From the NCBI RefSeq assembly GCF_017488845.2, contig NZ_CP083371.1, positions 186,001 through 250,000 on the forward strand: a DNA stretch of 64,000 nucleotides. Reading direction: 5' to 3'. Origin of the DNA: Ensifer canadensis. GTDB lineage: Bacteria > Pseudomonadota > Alphaproteobacteria > Rhizobiales > Rhizobiaceae. Shown here piece by piece: positions 36,094 to 45,626 of the stretch. The notes under the pieces were generated by a model. That model made no database searches. It was not told the DNA's origin and worked only from the letters and a program-made list of their open reading frames with translations. Position 1 is the first letter of the stretch. Each line of letters opens with the position of its first letter. The translations under genes were made by a program, and so were the position numbers.

Positions 36094-37299
36094 ATGTTCT
36101 CCTCTGCCAAATCCAGTGAGAGTGGCGGTCCGGCCGCCAACCCCATCGCCTTCCACGCGGTCACGCTTGCCACGTTCTTCGGCGCGTCGGCGGCACCAAC
36201 GCCGCTTTACCGCATCTACCAGGAGAGCTTTGCCGCCTCGCCCGTGATGATGACCGGCATCTTCGCGGTCTACGCCTTCGCGCTTCTGTCCGCCCTGCTG
36301 ATCGCCGGTTCGATATCCGACCATCTCGGCAGGAAGCCGGTGATTTTCGTTGCGCTGCTTCTCGAAATCGTGGGGATGGCGCTCTTCGTCGTTGCCGACG
36401 GACCGCCCTGGCTGATCGCGGCGCGTATCGTCCAGGGGTTTGCGACCGGCATTGCGGGCGCCTCTATCGGTGCGTCGCTGGTCGACGTCGATCGCGGCAG
36501 GGGCCAGCTCGTCAATTCGCTCGCGCCGCTGATCGGCATGGCCGTTGGCGCATTGGGCACCAGCGCGCTCATTCAATACGGGCCGTTTCCGCTTCACCTC
36601 GTTTATGGCCTGCTCCTGATCGGCTTTGCAGTGCTGGCGCTCGCGATATGGCTGACGCCGGAGACCGGCGGCAGACGCAGCGGCGCGCTGTCTTCGCTGA
36701 AGCCGACGATCGCCATTCCGCCTCAGATCAAGCGACCGCTGGCACTGGTGACGCCGATCAACATCGCCAACTGGGCGCTTGGGGGCTTCTATCTCTCGCT
36801 GATGCCCTCGCTCGTCGCGTCCGTCACCGGCAGCCGGGCACCGCTGACCGGTGGAGCCGTTGTCGCCACGTTGATGGCAGCCGGTGCCGTCAGCGTCTTC
36901 CTGCGCCGCTCGCGCAGTCCCCGGGCAAACGTGGCCTTCGGCGTCTCGGCCACGACCGCCGGTATGCTGATCGTGGTTGCCGGCACGCACCTCGCAAATG
37001 TGCCGGTCATGACCCTTGGCACCTTGCTAACCGGAGTCGGTTTCGGCACCAGCTTCCTCGGCATCATGGGCTCGATCATGCCGCTCGCCAAGGCGGATGA
37101 GCGCGCCGGGCTGCTTTCTGCCTTCTACATCCAGAGCTATCTCGCCTTCAGTCTGCCGGCGATGGCTGCAGGGTTTCTTGCAAAGACACTGGGCTATCAA
37201 ACGACCACCGACATCTACGCCGCCGTCATCATCGTCACCGCGGTTGGAGGGCTGATGGCAAGCCGCGAGCGCCGGGCAGGGGTGTCGGCGGTTTCGTGA
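36094..37299 (+). CDS. MFS transporter (drug efflux type)
   Basis: 401 residues, 12 membrane segments. Begins MFSSAKSSESGGPAANPIAF, with FFGASAAPTPLYRIYQESF in helix 1. The loop 2-3 motif is GSISDHLGRKPVIFVALL, and ARIVQGFATGIAGASIGASL lies in helix 4. No Shine-Dalgarno is evident, and ATATAG directly precedes the ATG, so the message may be nearly leaderless. Substrate unknown; the paired TetR argues for efflux of a toxic compound. Confidence 0.9.
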   Translation: MFSSAKSSESGGPAANPIAFHAVTLATFFGASAAPTPLYRIYQESFAASPVMMTGIFAVYAFALLSALLIAGSISDHLGRKPVIFVALLLEIVGMALFVVADGPPWLIAARIVQGFATGIAGASIGASLVDVDRGRGQLVNSLAPLIGMAVGALGTSALIQYGPFPLHLVYGLLLIGFAVLALAIWLTPETGGRRSGALSSLKPTIAIPPQIKRPLALVTPINIANWALGGFYLSLMPSLVASVTGSRAPLTGGAVVATLMAAGAVSVFLRRSRSPRANVAFGVSATTAGMLIVVAGTHLANVPVMTLGTLLTGVGFGTSFLGIMGSIMPLAKADERAGLLSAFYIQSYLAFSLPAMAAGFLAKTLGYQTTTDIYAAVIIVTAVGGLMASRERRAGVSAVS

Positions 37300-37623
37300 T
37301 TGATCGTCGACGCCTCACATGGGGAACTTCGGGTCAAGAACTTTTAAAGGTCCATCGCATGTTTCCTTCGGTCGCTCTTTCGGCATCCAAGGCTGAGCCT
37401 GTTCGCGTGAACGGGCCTGTTTCCATTGCCGGTTCAAACTCACATTCGGTCGCCGCGCCGAGCGGCTGCACCATCATTCCGCTTGCGTTGCGGCAAAGGC
37501 TCAGGAGGACGAGACCATTCTTAGTAGCGGCGTTTGAAGCCATGTCGCGGATCGGTTCGTCCCCCTGGATCCGCCAGGATTGATCGCTCCTGGAAGATTA
37601 GAGAATGTGGCTTGTGTGCATTG
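37300..37623. other. Stretch left of the IS110-type element, no gene recognised
   Basis: 324 bp. Frames on both strands (for example 37334-37543 on the minus strand) have no recognisable family. This and the DNA to about 38.9 kb may include the non-coding ends of the insertion sequence, whose edges I cannot place because IS110 elements lack clear terminal inverted repeats. Confidence 0.3.
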
Positions 37624-38802
37624 TCAGGCCGTCTTTAACACCGCGCCCTCGATGACAACGCCGGCGATCACATATTTCCATAGAGCAACCAACAATTTGC
37701 GTGCCAGCGCCACGATCGCGCGCTTCTTCGCGCGCCCACCGCTGGATTGCACGCGGGCCGTAAACCACTGGCTCAACGCTGATTGCGGCTGATGGCGCAA
37801 CCACAACCACGACAGTTGGATCATCGTGGTACGCAGGCGCGGGTTGCCCGCCTTCGAGACGCCTTGCTCGTGATCGATGGTTCCACTCTGCCAGGGTGTC
37901 GGTGCCAGCCCCGCGTACGCAGCAACCTGTCGCCGGTTGTCAAAATGGCGAAACAGCCCTTCGGTCCAGAGAACAGCCGCGAATTCCAGACCAATGCCTT
38001 TGACTTCGCACAACATCGCCCCAGTTGGGATCAGCGTTGCCGCCACGCTGTTCTTTTGCGCCGCCAGGAGCGTATCGCGCTCGTTCTCCACCGCTGTAAT
38101 TTGCTCTAGCAACAATTCAAGGCGATCAAGTTCACGGCCTATTTGAGTTTTGAGGTGGGTCGGCAAAGGACGGCCATCACCCGTGTGAAGCTCGTCCAGT
38201 TGCTTGCGCCGGTTCTTGCGCAGCGGCTCGTAACCACTTATGCCCTGACCGAAGAGCAGGCCTTTAATGCGATTGACATGTTTGACGCGCTCGGCGATCA
38301 GAACCTTGCGCTCCCGGCAAAGGCGACGGCGATCTTCTTCCTCGGGGCTTGGCGCATTGACCATGGCGCACACCCGCGGCTCTCCGCGTTTGAAAGCCAA
38401 CAGCGCTCGGACCAGCGCCTCACCATCCAATTTGTCCGTCTTCGCTCGCCGGCGCCTGCGCGAGGTTGCTATCGAGGCTGGATCGACGACGTAACTTTCT
38501 ATCCCGTTCGCCTTCAGCACACGATCGATCCAGAAGCCGTCAAGCCCGGCTTCCTGAATGCTCACGATCGGAACCTGATTGCCCGTACGAGATCGCACCT
38601 TCTCCTGGAGCTGAGTAAAACGACCCAGCAATGCCGTCACATCGCCGCCAACCACAGAGTGCTTCGACATCTTCTCGCCGTTTCCCGGCGACAACGATGT
38701 GATCAGCCAGGTTGAGCGAGAGAGTTCCAACGACACGAAAATTGCGGCAAGATCAGTGCGGATAGCGGTCGGCGAATGCGGTTGGGAAGTTCCAGCTTCC
38801 AT
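37624..38802 (-). CDS. IS110-family transposase (insertion sequence)
   Basis: 392 residues, full length. The N-terminal DEDD RuvC-like domain shows FVSLELSRSTWLITSL, VSIQEAGLDGFWIDRVL and RRRRAKTDKLDGEALVRALL. The C-terminal Transposase_20 domain shows LCEVKGIGLEFAAVLWTEGL and PWQSGTIDHEQGVSKAGNPR with the conserved Ser region. IS110 enzymes act with an element-encoded bridge RNA made from the non-coding ends. The gene has no stop or frameshift and is probably functional. No disrupted gene is apparent at the insertion site. Confidence 0.93.
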   Translation of the reverse strand: MEAGTSQPHSPTAIRTDLAAIFVSLELSRSTWLITSLSPGNGEKMSKHSVVGGDVTALLGRFTQLQEKVRSRTGNQVPIVSIQEAGLDGFWIDRVLKANGIESYVVDPASIATSRRRRRAKTDKLDGEALVRALLAFKRGEPRVCAMVNAPSPEEEDRRRLCRERKVLIAERVKHVNRIKGLLFGQGISGYEPLRKNRRKQLDELHTGDGRPLPTHLKTQIGRELDRLELLLEQITAVENERDTLLAAQKNSVAATLIPTGAMLCEVKGIGLEFAAVLWTEGLFRHFDNRRQVAAYAGLAPTPWQSGTIDHEQGVSKAGNPRLRTTMIQLSWLWLRHQPQSALSQWFTARVQSSGGRAKKRAIVALARKLLVALWKYVIAGVVIEGAVLKTA

Positions 38803-38990
38803 GACGGCGTCTCCTATGAGGTGAGTGCGTTATTGCAGCCTCACTCTGCCAGAGCGCCGGCCGCTATTCACTCCCCATGGAATCTTAGTTCGAGCGAGGA
38901 AAGTGTTTCACGATGGAATAGAGCTTCGTGACGCCCGTTATTCCTTCGGACCGGAGATACCGGTTCGCTTTTCAAGAAGGAGTTACGGGC

Positions 38991-39260
38991 ATGAAGAACC
39001 ACTGGAAATTGGGCGCCGCCCTCATCGCCGGCGTAACCGCCCTTGTCGGCACTGAGGCGCAGGCAAAGCAGAGCACCGCGCCGGTGCAATCCGTCGGCAG
39101 GCAGGCGGGCGGCCACAACGACGGCACGATCATTGGCAACAGCTCCTCCAACTCGTCGAGCAACTCCAGCTCGAATTCATCATCGAACAGCTCGTCCAAT
39201 TCCAGTTCGAACGGCTCAGACCGCACGTATCGCTCCGGCAAGCTGTGGCATACGCGCTGA
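38991..39260 (+). CDS. Small secreted protein with a Ser/Asn tandem-repeat region
   Basis: 89 residues from the ATG at 38991, with AAGGAG at 38977-38982. A signal peptide (1-25, ending EAQA) is followed by about 22 residues, then five to six copies of a (S)SNS tetrapeptide covering about residues 50-74, then a short basic end (RTYRSGKLWHTR). The repeat DNA is an approximate 12-bp unit (CAACTCGTCGAG and variants). An intrinsic terminator follows. No family is recognised. A flexible exported or surface-associated peptide. Confidence 0.7.
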   Translation: MKNHWKLGAALIAGVTALVGTEAQAKQSTAPVQSVGRQAGGHNDGTIIGNSSSNSSSNSSSNSSSNSSSNSSSNGSDRTYRSGKLWHTR

Positions 39261-39280
39261 CAGATGATCAAAAAAATTGA

Positions 39281-39310
39281 GCGGGGCCGGTGGACCGGTC
39301 CCCGCTTTTT
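39281..39310 (+). terminator. Rho-independent terminator
   Basis: GCGGGGCCGGT-GG-ACCGGTCCCCGC with one bulged T, then TTTTT at 39306-39310. It ends the small secreted protein gene 20 bp upstream, confirming that gene as a separate unit. Confidence 0.85.
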
Positions 39311-39325
39311 GACGTTGGCAGCAGG

Positions 39326-39640
39326 TCAGCGCGTGGCCCGTGCCATCTTTCGATACCAGCCAGCCTCGACGTTTCGCCCGTCGTCGCGGATTTCGAGACG
39401 CACCGTGGCGGCCAATGGCAGGATCCAGCCTGATGTCATCGCGTCCAGGAATGGCATGCAGCGCTTGATGGTCAGGCCGTTGTCTCTGGCGGAAAGGTGC
39501 TGCGGGTCAGCTGCGGGCAGCCTGCGATACCATTCCGGCAGACTGGTTTTGGCGGCCACGGGCGGGGCGATGACCCCCAGGTCTTCCGGCTGGCAGAGGA
39601 ATTGGATGCGTGGCGGTTCTTTCTTCCAAAAGTGCAACAT
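39326..39640 (-). pseudogene. Truncated conserved hypothetical protein (phage-shared family?)
   Basis: 104 codons. The N-terminal part FWKKEPPRIQFLCQPEDLGV, SLPEWYRRLP, NGLTIKRCMPFLDAMTSGWI and LPLAATVRLEI looks well conserved. I recall similar IKxCMPxxDAMTxGWxxPL proteins of about 250 residues in bacteria and large phages. After RLEI the frame runs only about 18 residues to a stop, next to the terminator of the neighbouring gene. Most likely the first third of a gene whose end was deleted. Function unknown even for intact members. Confidence 0.5.
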
Positions 39641-39768
39641 GCCCGTTCTCCGTTCGGATGGGCGGAAGAACGGTCGGCGTCAGGGATTATTCCCCGTTCA
39701 TTCAAAAGAACGCAAAGGCAGGCTGGACGGTAGCGTCAGATGCGGAGCCGAACCGCCGCAAGGGCGGA

Positions 39769-41091
39769 TCAGTTCTGGTCGAGCGCCCGGGTGAGGCTGA
39801 GCGCTACCAGCGTGCAGATTGCACCGGAGATCAGATAGCCGCCGATGAAGACGATGCCGAAGCTGGTCGCAAGTCCAAGCGCCACCAGCGGTGCGAACGC
39901 CGCGCCGACGAGCCAAGCCAGGTCGGAGGTGAGTGCCGCTCCGGTGTAGCGGTAGTACTGGGTGAAGCGCGAGGAAACAGCGCCGGAGGCCTGGCCAAAG
40001 GTGAGGCCGAGGACGCCAAAGCCGATTAGGATATAGGCGTCCTGCCCGGCCCCGCCGGCGTCAAGAAGGAAGGGTGCGGAGAAACTGAAGATAGCGATCA
40101 GTGTCGCGCCGATCATCAGCTCGTTGCGGCGGCCGACGCGGTCGGCGATCAGGCCCGACACGATAATGCCGATCACGCCGACGGCTGCGCCTGCGACCTG
40201 GACCAGCAGGAACCGGGCAGCCGACTGTCCGCCGTTCAGGATGACCCAGCTCAGCGGGAAGATCGTCACCAGATGGAACATCGCAAAGCTTGCCAAAGGC
40301 ACGAAGGCGCCGAGCACCACGTCCAGCGCGTGTTTGCTCAGCATTTCGAACACTGGCCGGGCTTGCAGCTCCTGTGCCTCCATCGCCGCGCCGAATTCCT
40401 TGCTGGCGACGATGCGCAGCCGGGCAAACAGCGCCACGACGTTGATCGCAAAAGCGACGAAGAACGGGTAGCGCCAGCCCCAGGAAAGGAAATCCTCCTC
40501 GGAAAGATTGGCGACGAAATAGCAGAAGATGATGCTGGCGAGGGCAAAGCCGATGGGCGCGCCGAGCTGGGGGATCATCGCATACCAGCCGCGGTGGTCC
40601 GGCGGTGCGTTGAGGTTGAGCAGGGATGCAAGCCCGTCCCATGCGCCGCCGAGCGCAAAACCCTGTCCAAGTCGGAAAAGCGCCAGCAGCGCCACCGCCC
40701 AGTAGCCGATGGTCTCGTAGCCGGGCAGAAAGGCAATCGAGGCCGTTGAGCCCCCGAGGATGACAAGGGCGATGGTCAGCTTGGTGCCGCGTCCGTAGTT
40801 GCGGTCGATCCACATGAAGACGAGTGAGCCGACCGGACGCGCGATAAAGGCCAGCGGAAAGATCGCAAACGACATCAGCGTGGCAGCGACCGGACTGGGA
40901 GCGAACGGGAAGATGAGCTTCGGGAAGACCAGGATCGAGCCGAGGCCGTAGACGAAGAAGTCGAAGAACTCCGACATCCGGCCGATGACCACGCCAATGG
41001 CGATGCTGCCTGGTGACAGTGGCTTGTCGTCATGGATGCGACGGGCGTCCCGCTCAAGGCCTGAAGACGTAGGATTGACGACCGAGCTCAT
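39769..41091 (-). CDS. MHS-type MFS metabolite:proton symporter
   Basis: 440 residues, 12 membrane segments. The start GVVIGRMSEFFDFFVYGLGS is the acidic helix 1 typical of MHS (citrate, proline/betaine or shikimate) symporters. RPVGSLVFMWIDRNYGRGTK is the loop 2-3 motif, and LFRLGQGFALGGAWDGLASL lies in helix 4. Substrate not predictable. Divergent from the cyo operon with 264 bp between. Confidence 0.88.
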   Translation of the reverse strand: MSSVVNPTSSGLERDARRIHDDKPLSPGSIAIGVVIGRMSEFFDFFVYGLGSILVFPKLIFPFAPSPVAATLMSFAIFPLAFIARPVGSLVFMWIDRNYGRGTKLTIALVILGGSTASIAFLPGYETIGYWAVALLALFRLGQGFALGGAWDGLASLLNLNAPPDHRGWYAMIPQLGAPIGFALASIIFCYFVANLSEEDFLSWGWRYPFFVAFAINVVALFARLRIVASKEFGAAMEAQELQARPVFEMLSKHALDVVLGAFVPLASFAMFHLVTIFPLSWVILNGGQSAARFLLVQVAGAAVGVIGIIVSGLIADRVGRRNELMIGATLIAIFSFSAPFLLDAGGAGQDAYILIGFGVLGLTFGQASGAVSSRFTQYYRYTGAALTSDLAWLVGAAFAPLVALGLATSFGIVFIGGYLISGAICTLVALSLTRALDQN

Positions 41092-41355
41092 GAATTCCTC
41101 CCGGCGATTTGTGCCGCCTCGTCGAAATGTTGATCAATCAACGCCCGAGATCAAGGAAGCGGCGAAAAAAAACGTGAACTCGTCGGCATCTTCCCAATGG
41201 TCAGCCGGCGAGGATGCACTAGATTGGGCATTTGCGGACGTCGCTGTCCATTCTGCTGCGATGCGACAGAATGTTGCAGTGCGACGAACGACCTCATTCC
41301 GCCGAGCCCGATACGCGATTAGTGCCGACTAGACAAAACGCAAATGGAGCCCGAA

Positions 41356-42546
41356 ATGCCCACTCCATTGAAGCTCGCCGGACGATCGGCCGTTCTTCTA
41401 TCGACCCTGGCCCTTGCCGGGTGCGACCTGGTCGTGATGTCGCCCTCCGGCGATATCGCGGCACAGCAGAGAGATCTGATCGTCGTTTCGACGATCCTCA
41501 TGCTGATCATCATCGTGCCGGTGCTTTTCCTGACGCTGTTCTTCGCCTGGCGCTACCGCCAGTCCAACACGGCTGCCAAATACGATCCGGAATGGCATCA
41601 CTCCACCGGGCTGGAAGTCGTCATCTGGTCTGCGCCGCTGGCGATCATCATTGCGCTCGGGGCCGTCACCTGGATCAGCACCCACAAGCTCGACCCCTAC
41701 AGGCCGCTCGACCGGCTTGACGCCAATCGGCCTGTCCCCGCCGAGACGAAGCCTCTGACCGTCGAGGTCGTGGCGCTCGATTGGAAATGGCTGTTCTTCT
41801 ATCCTGACTACGGCATCGCCACCGTCAACGAGATGGCAGCACCGGTGGACGTGCCAATCAATTTCAAGATCACCGCATCCTCGGTGATGAACTCCTTCTA
41901 CGTCCCCGCCCTTGCCGGCATGATCTATGCAATGCCGGGCATGCAGACCAAGCTGCACGCCGTTATCAACAAGCCGGGCGAGTATGAAGGCCTGTCGTCC
42001 AACTATAGCGGCGACGGCTTCTCGCACATGCGCTTCAAGTTCCATGGGTTGGACCAGGCGGGCTTCGATCAGTGGGTCGCAAGGGTCAAGCAGAACGGCA
42101 CCATGCTCAATCGCGACGCCTACCTGAAACTCGAAAAGCCGAGCACGAAGGAACCGGTCCGCTACTTTGCCGGCGTCGAGGACGGGCTTTACGAGGCGGT
42201 GCTGAACATGTGCGTGCGCAGCGGCCAGATGTGCATGAACGACATGATGCACATCGACATGATGGGCGGTGCCGGCGTCGAAAGTCATGAGAACCGCGCC
42301 AAGCTCGAGCACGACAACCGTCATGCCGGGGAAACGGGCCATGCGGGCGAAGCCGCACCCGGCGCCACCTTCCCGGCGACGGGCAATCCTTCGAAGAGCG
42401 AAGAGCCGGCCGAAGGTGTCGACAAAGAGCCGCAGTCGATGAACCACGACATGCACAACATGCACGGCGACAACGCAGCGCCTGTCGGGAACCAAGCCGG
42501 TCCGGCGCCTGCCCAGTTGAACAACGCCGGCACCACGAAGCCCTGA
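41356..42546 (+). CDS. cyoA: Cytochrome bo-type ubiquinol oxidase subunit II
   Basis: 396 residues from the ATG at 41356, placed by GGAG six bases upstream; the ATG at 41344 overlaps that site. Lipobox LAGC (Cys about residue 23), then two membrane helices, then a cupredoxin-like domain with [18 protein letters not shown] and [20 protein letters not shown]. CuA ligands are absent, as expected for a quinol oxidase. After the usual end ([13 protein letters not shown], about residue 300) there is an unusual tail of about 95 residues rich in His, Met and Glu ([26 protein letters not shown]). It might bind copper. First gene of cyoABCD. Confidence 0.95.
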   Translation: MPTPLKLAGRSAVLLSTLALAGCDLVVMSPSGDIAAQQRDLIVVSTILMLIIIVPVLFLTLFFAWRYRQSNTAAKYDPEWHHSTGLEVVIWSAPLAIIIALGAVTWISTHKLDPYRPLDRLDANRPVPAETKPLTVEVVALDWKWLFFYPDYGIATVNEMAAPVDVPINFKITASSVMNSFYVPALAGMIYAMPGMQTKLHAVINKPGEYEGLSSNYSGDGFSHMRFKFHGLDQAGFDQWVARVKQNGTMLNRDAYLKLEKPSTKEPVRYFAGVEDGLYEAVLNMCVRSGQMCMNDMMHIDMMGGAGVESHENRAKLEHDNRHAGETGHAGEAAPGATFPATGNPSKSEEPAEGVDKEPQSMNHDMHNMHGDNAAPVGNQAGPAPAQLNNAGTTKP

Positions 42547-42578
42547 CGGCCGCATTTCAAGAGAATTTGGATAGCCCT

Positions 42579-44582
42579 ATGTTCGGTAACACCAACCTCA
42601 CACAATTCATCTTCGGGCGGCTCACCTGGGAAGCGATCCCCTATCACGAGCCGATCCTGGTCGCGACGTTCATCGCCGTGGCGATCGGCGGCATCGCCGT
42701 CCTGGCGCTGATCACGAAATACAGGCTCTGGGGCTACCTCTGGACCGAGTGGTTTACCAGTGTCGATCACAAGAAGATCGGCGTCATGTACGTGATCCTG
42801 GCGCTCGTCATGCTGCTGCGCGGCTTTGCCGACGCGATCATGATGCGCCTGCAGCAGGCGATCGCCTTCAACGGCAACGAGGGCTATCTCAATCCGCACC
42901 ACTACGACCAGATCTTCACCGCACATGGCGTGATCATGATCTTCTTCATGGCCATGCCCTTCGTCACCGGCCTGATGAACTATGTCGTGCCGCTGCAGAT
43001 CGGCGCGCGCGACGTCTCCTTTCCGTTCCTCAACAATTTCTCGTTCTGGATGACGACGGCCGGTGCCGTGATCATCATGATGTCGCTGTTCGTCGGCGAA
43101 TTCGCGCGCACCGGATGGCTTGCCTATCCGCCGCTGTCGGGCGCCGATTATAGTCCCGGCGTCGGCGTCGACTATTACATCTGGGGCCTGCAGGTCGCGG
43201 GTGTCGGAACGACCTTGTCCGGCATCAACCTGATTGCGACCATCGTCAAATTGCGTGCACCGGGCATGACGCTGATGAAGATGCCGGTCTTCACCTGGAC
43301 GTCGCTCTGCACCAATATCCTGATCGTCGCCACCTTCCCGATCCTGACGGCGACGCTGGCGCTGTTGTCGCTCGACCGCTACGCCGGCACCAACTTCTTC
43401 ACCAATGACCTTGGTGGCAACCCGATGATGTATGTGAACCTCATCTGGATCTGGGGCCATCCGGAGGTCTACATTCTCATTCTGCCGGCCTTCGGCATCT
43501 TCTCGGAAGTCGTTGCCACCTTCTGTGGCAAGCGGCTCTTCGGTTACGCCTCCATGGTCTATGCGACCTGCGTGATCATGATCCTGTCCTATCTCGTCTG
43601 GCTGCACCACTTCTTCACCATGGGGTCCGGGGCATCGGTCAACGCCTTCTTCGGCATCACCACGATGATCATCTCGATCCCGACGGGGGCGAAGATGTTC
43701 AACTGGCTCTTCACCATGTATCGCGGCCGCATCCGCTACGAAGTCCCGATGCTGTGGACGGTCGGCTTCATGGTCACCTTCGTCATCGGCGGCATGACCG
43801 GCGTCATGCTGGCCATCCCGCCTGCAGACTTCGTGCTGCACAACTCGCTGTTCCTGATCGCCCACTTCCACAACGTCATCATCGGCGGCGTCGTGTTCGG
43901 CCTGATGGCGGGTCTCGTCTACTGGTGGCCGAAGGCCTTCGGCTACAAGCTCGATCCGTTCTGGGGCAAGATGAGCTTCTGGTTCTGGCAGATCGGCTTC
44001 TTCTTCGCCTTCATGCCGCTCTACGTGCTCGGCCTGATGGGCGTTACCCGCCGCGTGTCGCAGTTCGAGGACCCGTCGCTGCAGATCTGGTTCGTCATCG
44101 CCGCCTTCGGCGCCGTGCTGATCGCGCTCGGCATCGCCTCCTTCGTCGTCCAGCTCGTCGTCAGCTACCTCAGGCGCGATCAGCTGCGCGACACGACGGG
44201 CGATCCGTGGAACGCCCGGACGATCGAGTGGTCGACCTCCTCGCCGCCGCCGGATTACAACTTCGCCTTCACGCCCGTCGTGCACGATCACGACAGCTGG
44301 TACGATATGAAGAACCGTGGCTACGAGCGTCCGCTCGGCGGCTTCAAGCCGATCCATATGCCACGGAATACCGGAACCGGCGTCATCCTCGCGGGTCTCA
44401 GCGTCGTGCTCGCCTTCGCGCTGATCTGGTACATCTGGTGGCTGGCGATCGTTGCGTTCGTTACCATGCTCGTCGTGTCGATCGGCCACACGTTCAACTA
44501 CAAGCGGGATTTCTACATCCCTGCCGAGACCGTCACCGCAACCGAGGACGCCCGGTCCGAACTTCTGGCGGAGCGCACCTGA
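42579..44582 (+). CDS. cyoB: Cytochrome bo-type ubiquinol oxidase subunit I
   Basis: 667 residues from [12 protein letters not shown]. Heme-copper oxidase core: the low-spin heme ligand in [28 protein letters not shown] with the His-Tyr pair for CuB, HHFFTMG for the other two CuB histidines, and HFHNVIIGG for the heme histidines. The Glu in the K/D channel region is as in CyoB. Full length. It reduces oxygen with electrons from ubiquinol and pumps protons. Confidence 0.97.
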   Translation: MFGNTNLTQFIFGRLTWEAIPYHEPILVATFIAVAIGGIAVLALITKYRLWGYLWTEWFTSVDHKKIGVMYVILALVMLLRGFADAIMMRLQQAIAFNGNEGYLNPHHYDQIFTAHGVIMIFFMAMPFVTGLMNYVVPLQIGARDVSFPFLNNFSFWMTTAGAVIIMMSLFVGEFARTGWLAYPPLSGADYSPGVGVDYYIWGLQVAGVGTTLSGINLIATIVKLRAPGMTLMKMPVFTWTSLCTNILIVATFPILTATLALLSLDRYAGTNFFTNDLGGNPMMYVNLIWIWGHPEVYILILPAFGIFSEVVATFCGKRLFGYASMVYATCVIMILSYLVWLHHFFTMGSGASVNAFFGITTMIISIPTGAKMFNWLFTMYRGRIRYEVPMLWTVGFMVTFVIGGMTGVMLAIPPADFVLHNSLFLIAHFHNVIIGGVVFGLMAGLVYWWPKAFGYKLDPFWGKMSFWFWQIGFFFAFMPLYVLGLMGVTRRVSQFEDPSLQIWFVIAAFGAVLIALGIASFVVQLVVSYLRRDQLRDTTGDPWNARTIEWSTSSPPPDYNFAFTPVVHDHDSWYDMKNRGYERPLGGFKPIHMPRNTGTGVILAGLSVVLAFALIWYIWWLAIVAFVTMLVVSIGHTFNYKRDFYIPAETVTATEDARSELLAERT

Positions 44583-44583
44583 G

Positions 44584-45207
44584 ATGGCGAACAAGACCCA
44601 AGTCGAAGCAACCGAAGCGCCGCAGTTCTACCTGGAGGAAGAGCACCATCCCGAAGGCAGCACCATGCTGGGCTTCTGGATCTACCTGATGAGCGACTGC
44701 CTCATCTTCGCCGTCCTCTTCGCCACCCATGGCGTGCTCGGGCGCAACTATGCGGCCGGTCCGTCGCCGGCCGATCTGTTCGATCTGCCGCTTGTTGCCA
44801 TCAACACGGCAATGCTGCTGTTCTCCTCGATCACCTATGGTTTTGCCATGCTCCAGATGGAGCGCAACGCCAAGATGGAGACGATCTTCTGGCTTGGCGT
44901 GACCGCCGTGTTCGGCCTGGCGTTCCTCGGGCTGGAACTCTACGAGTTCTATCACCTGATCCTTGAGGGGGCAGGCCCGACACGCAGCGCGTTCCTGTCG
45001 TCGTTCTTCACGCTCGTCGGCACCCACGGCCTGCACGTCACCTTCGGCATCATCTGGATCGTGACGATGATGGTGCAGGTCAAGATGCATGGCCTGATCC
45101 CCGAGAACCGTCGCCGCCTGATGTGCCTGTCGATGTTCTGGCACTTCCTCGACGTCATCTGGATTGGCGTCTTCTCCTTCGTCTATCTGATCGGAGCCAT
45201 CGGATGA
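44584..45207 (+). CDS. cyoC: Cytochrome bo-type ubiquinol oxidase subunit III
   Basis: 207 residues starting one base after the cyoB stop. Five membrane helices: TMLGFWIYLMSDCLIFAVLF, AINTAMLLFSSITYGFAM, FGLAFLGLELYEFYHLI, then GTHGLHVTFGIIWIVTMMVQ and WHFLDVIWIGVFSFVYL. Standard CyoC length. Stop overlaps the cyoD start by 4 bp. Confidence 0.96.
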   Translation: MANKTQVEATEAPQFYLEEEHHPEGSTMLGFWIYLMSDCLIFAVLFATHGVLGRNYAAGPSPADLFDLPLVAINTAMLLFSSITYGFAMLQMERNAKMETIFWLGVTAVFGLAFLGLELYEFYHLILEGAGPTRSAFLSSFFTLVGTHGLHVTFGIIWIVTMMVQVKMHGLIPENRRRLMCLSMFWHFLDVIWIGVFSFVYLIGAIG

Positions 45208-45611
45208 GCTCACAGCCAAACAGCCTCACCCATGAAGATGCCGGCCAGGCCCATCACGGCCACAGCCACGGCCACCAAGCCGGCCACGGCTCGTTCAGAA
45301 GCTACATGATCGGCTTCGCGCTTTCCGTCGTCCTGACCGCCATTCCCTTCTGGTTGGTCATAGGCGGCGTGTTCGATAGCAAGCTGACGACGGCCGTCTT
45401 CGTCATGGGCCTCGGGGCCATCCAGATCGTCGTGCACATGATCTTTTTCCTGCACATGAACCCGCGTTCGGAAGGCGGCTGGACGATGATGGCGCTGATC
45501 TTCACGCTCATTATCGTCGGCATCGCGCTCGCCGGCTCGCTGTGGGTCATGCACCATCTGAACGTCAACATGATGCCGATGACGCACGAAATGATGAAGA
45601 ACATGCCATGA
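45204..45611 (+). CDS. cyoD: Cytochrome bo-type ubiquinol oxidase subunit IV
   Basis: 135 residues. The His-rich start AHHGHSHGHQAGHGSF is followed by three membrane helices (MIGFALSVVLTAIPFWLVI, VFVMGLGAIQIVVHMIFFL, MALIFTLIIVGIALAGSLWV). The His cluster before helix 1 is longer than in E. coli CyoD and echoes the metal-rich cyoA tail. Overlaps cyoC by 4 bp. No cyoE (heme O synthase) follows. Confidence 0.95.
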   Translation: MSSQPNSLTHEDAGQAHHGHSHGHQAGHGSFRSYMIGFALSVVLTAIPFWLVIGGVFDSKLTTAVFVMGLGAIQIVVHMIFFLHMNPRSEGGWTMMALIFTLIIVGIALAGSLWVMHHLNVNMMPMTHEMMKNMP

Positions 45612-45626
45612 CGGCCCGTTGACGGC

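Noticed and set aside
41130..41141. TTGATCAATCAA upstream of cyoA as an FNR/FixK box
   Set aside because: The half-sites TTGAT and ATCAA are separated by two bases instead of the four of the FixK/FNR consensus, and no promoter elements fit around it.
42321..44594. Very long minus-strand frame opposite cyoB (over 750 codons)
   Set aside because: It is a reverse-frame artefact of GC-rich codon bias. The plus strand carries the unmistakable cyoB.
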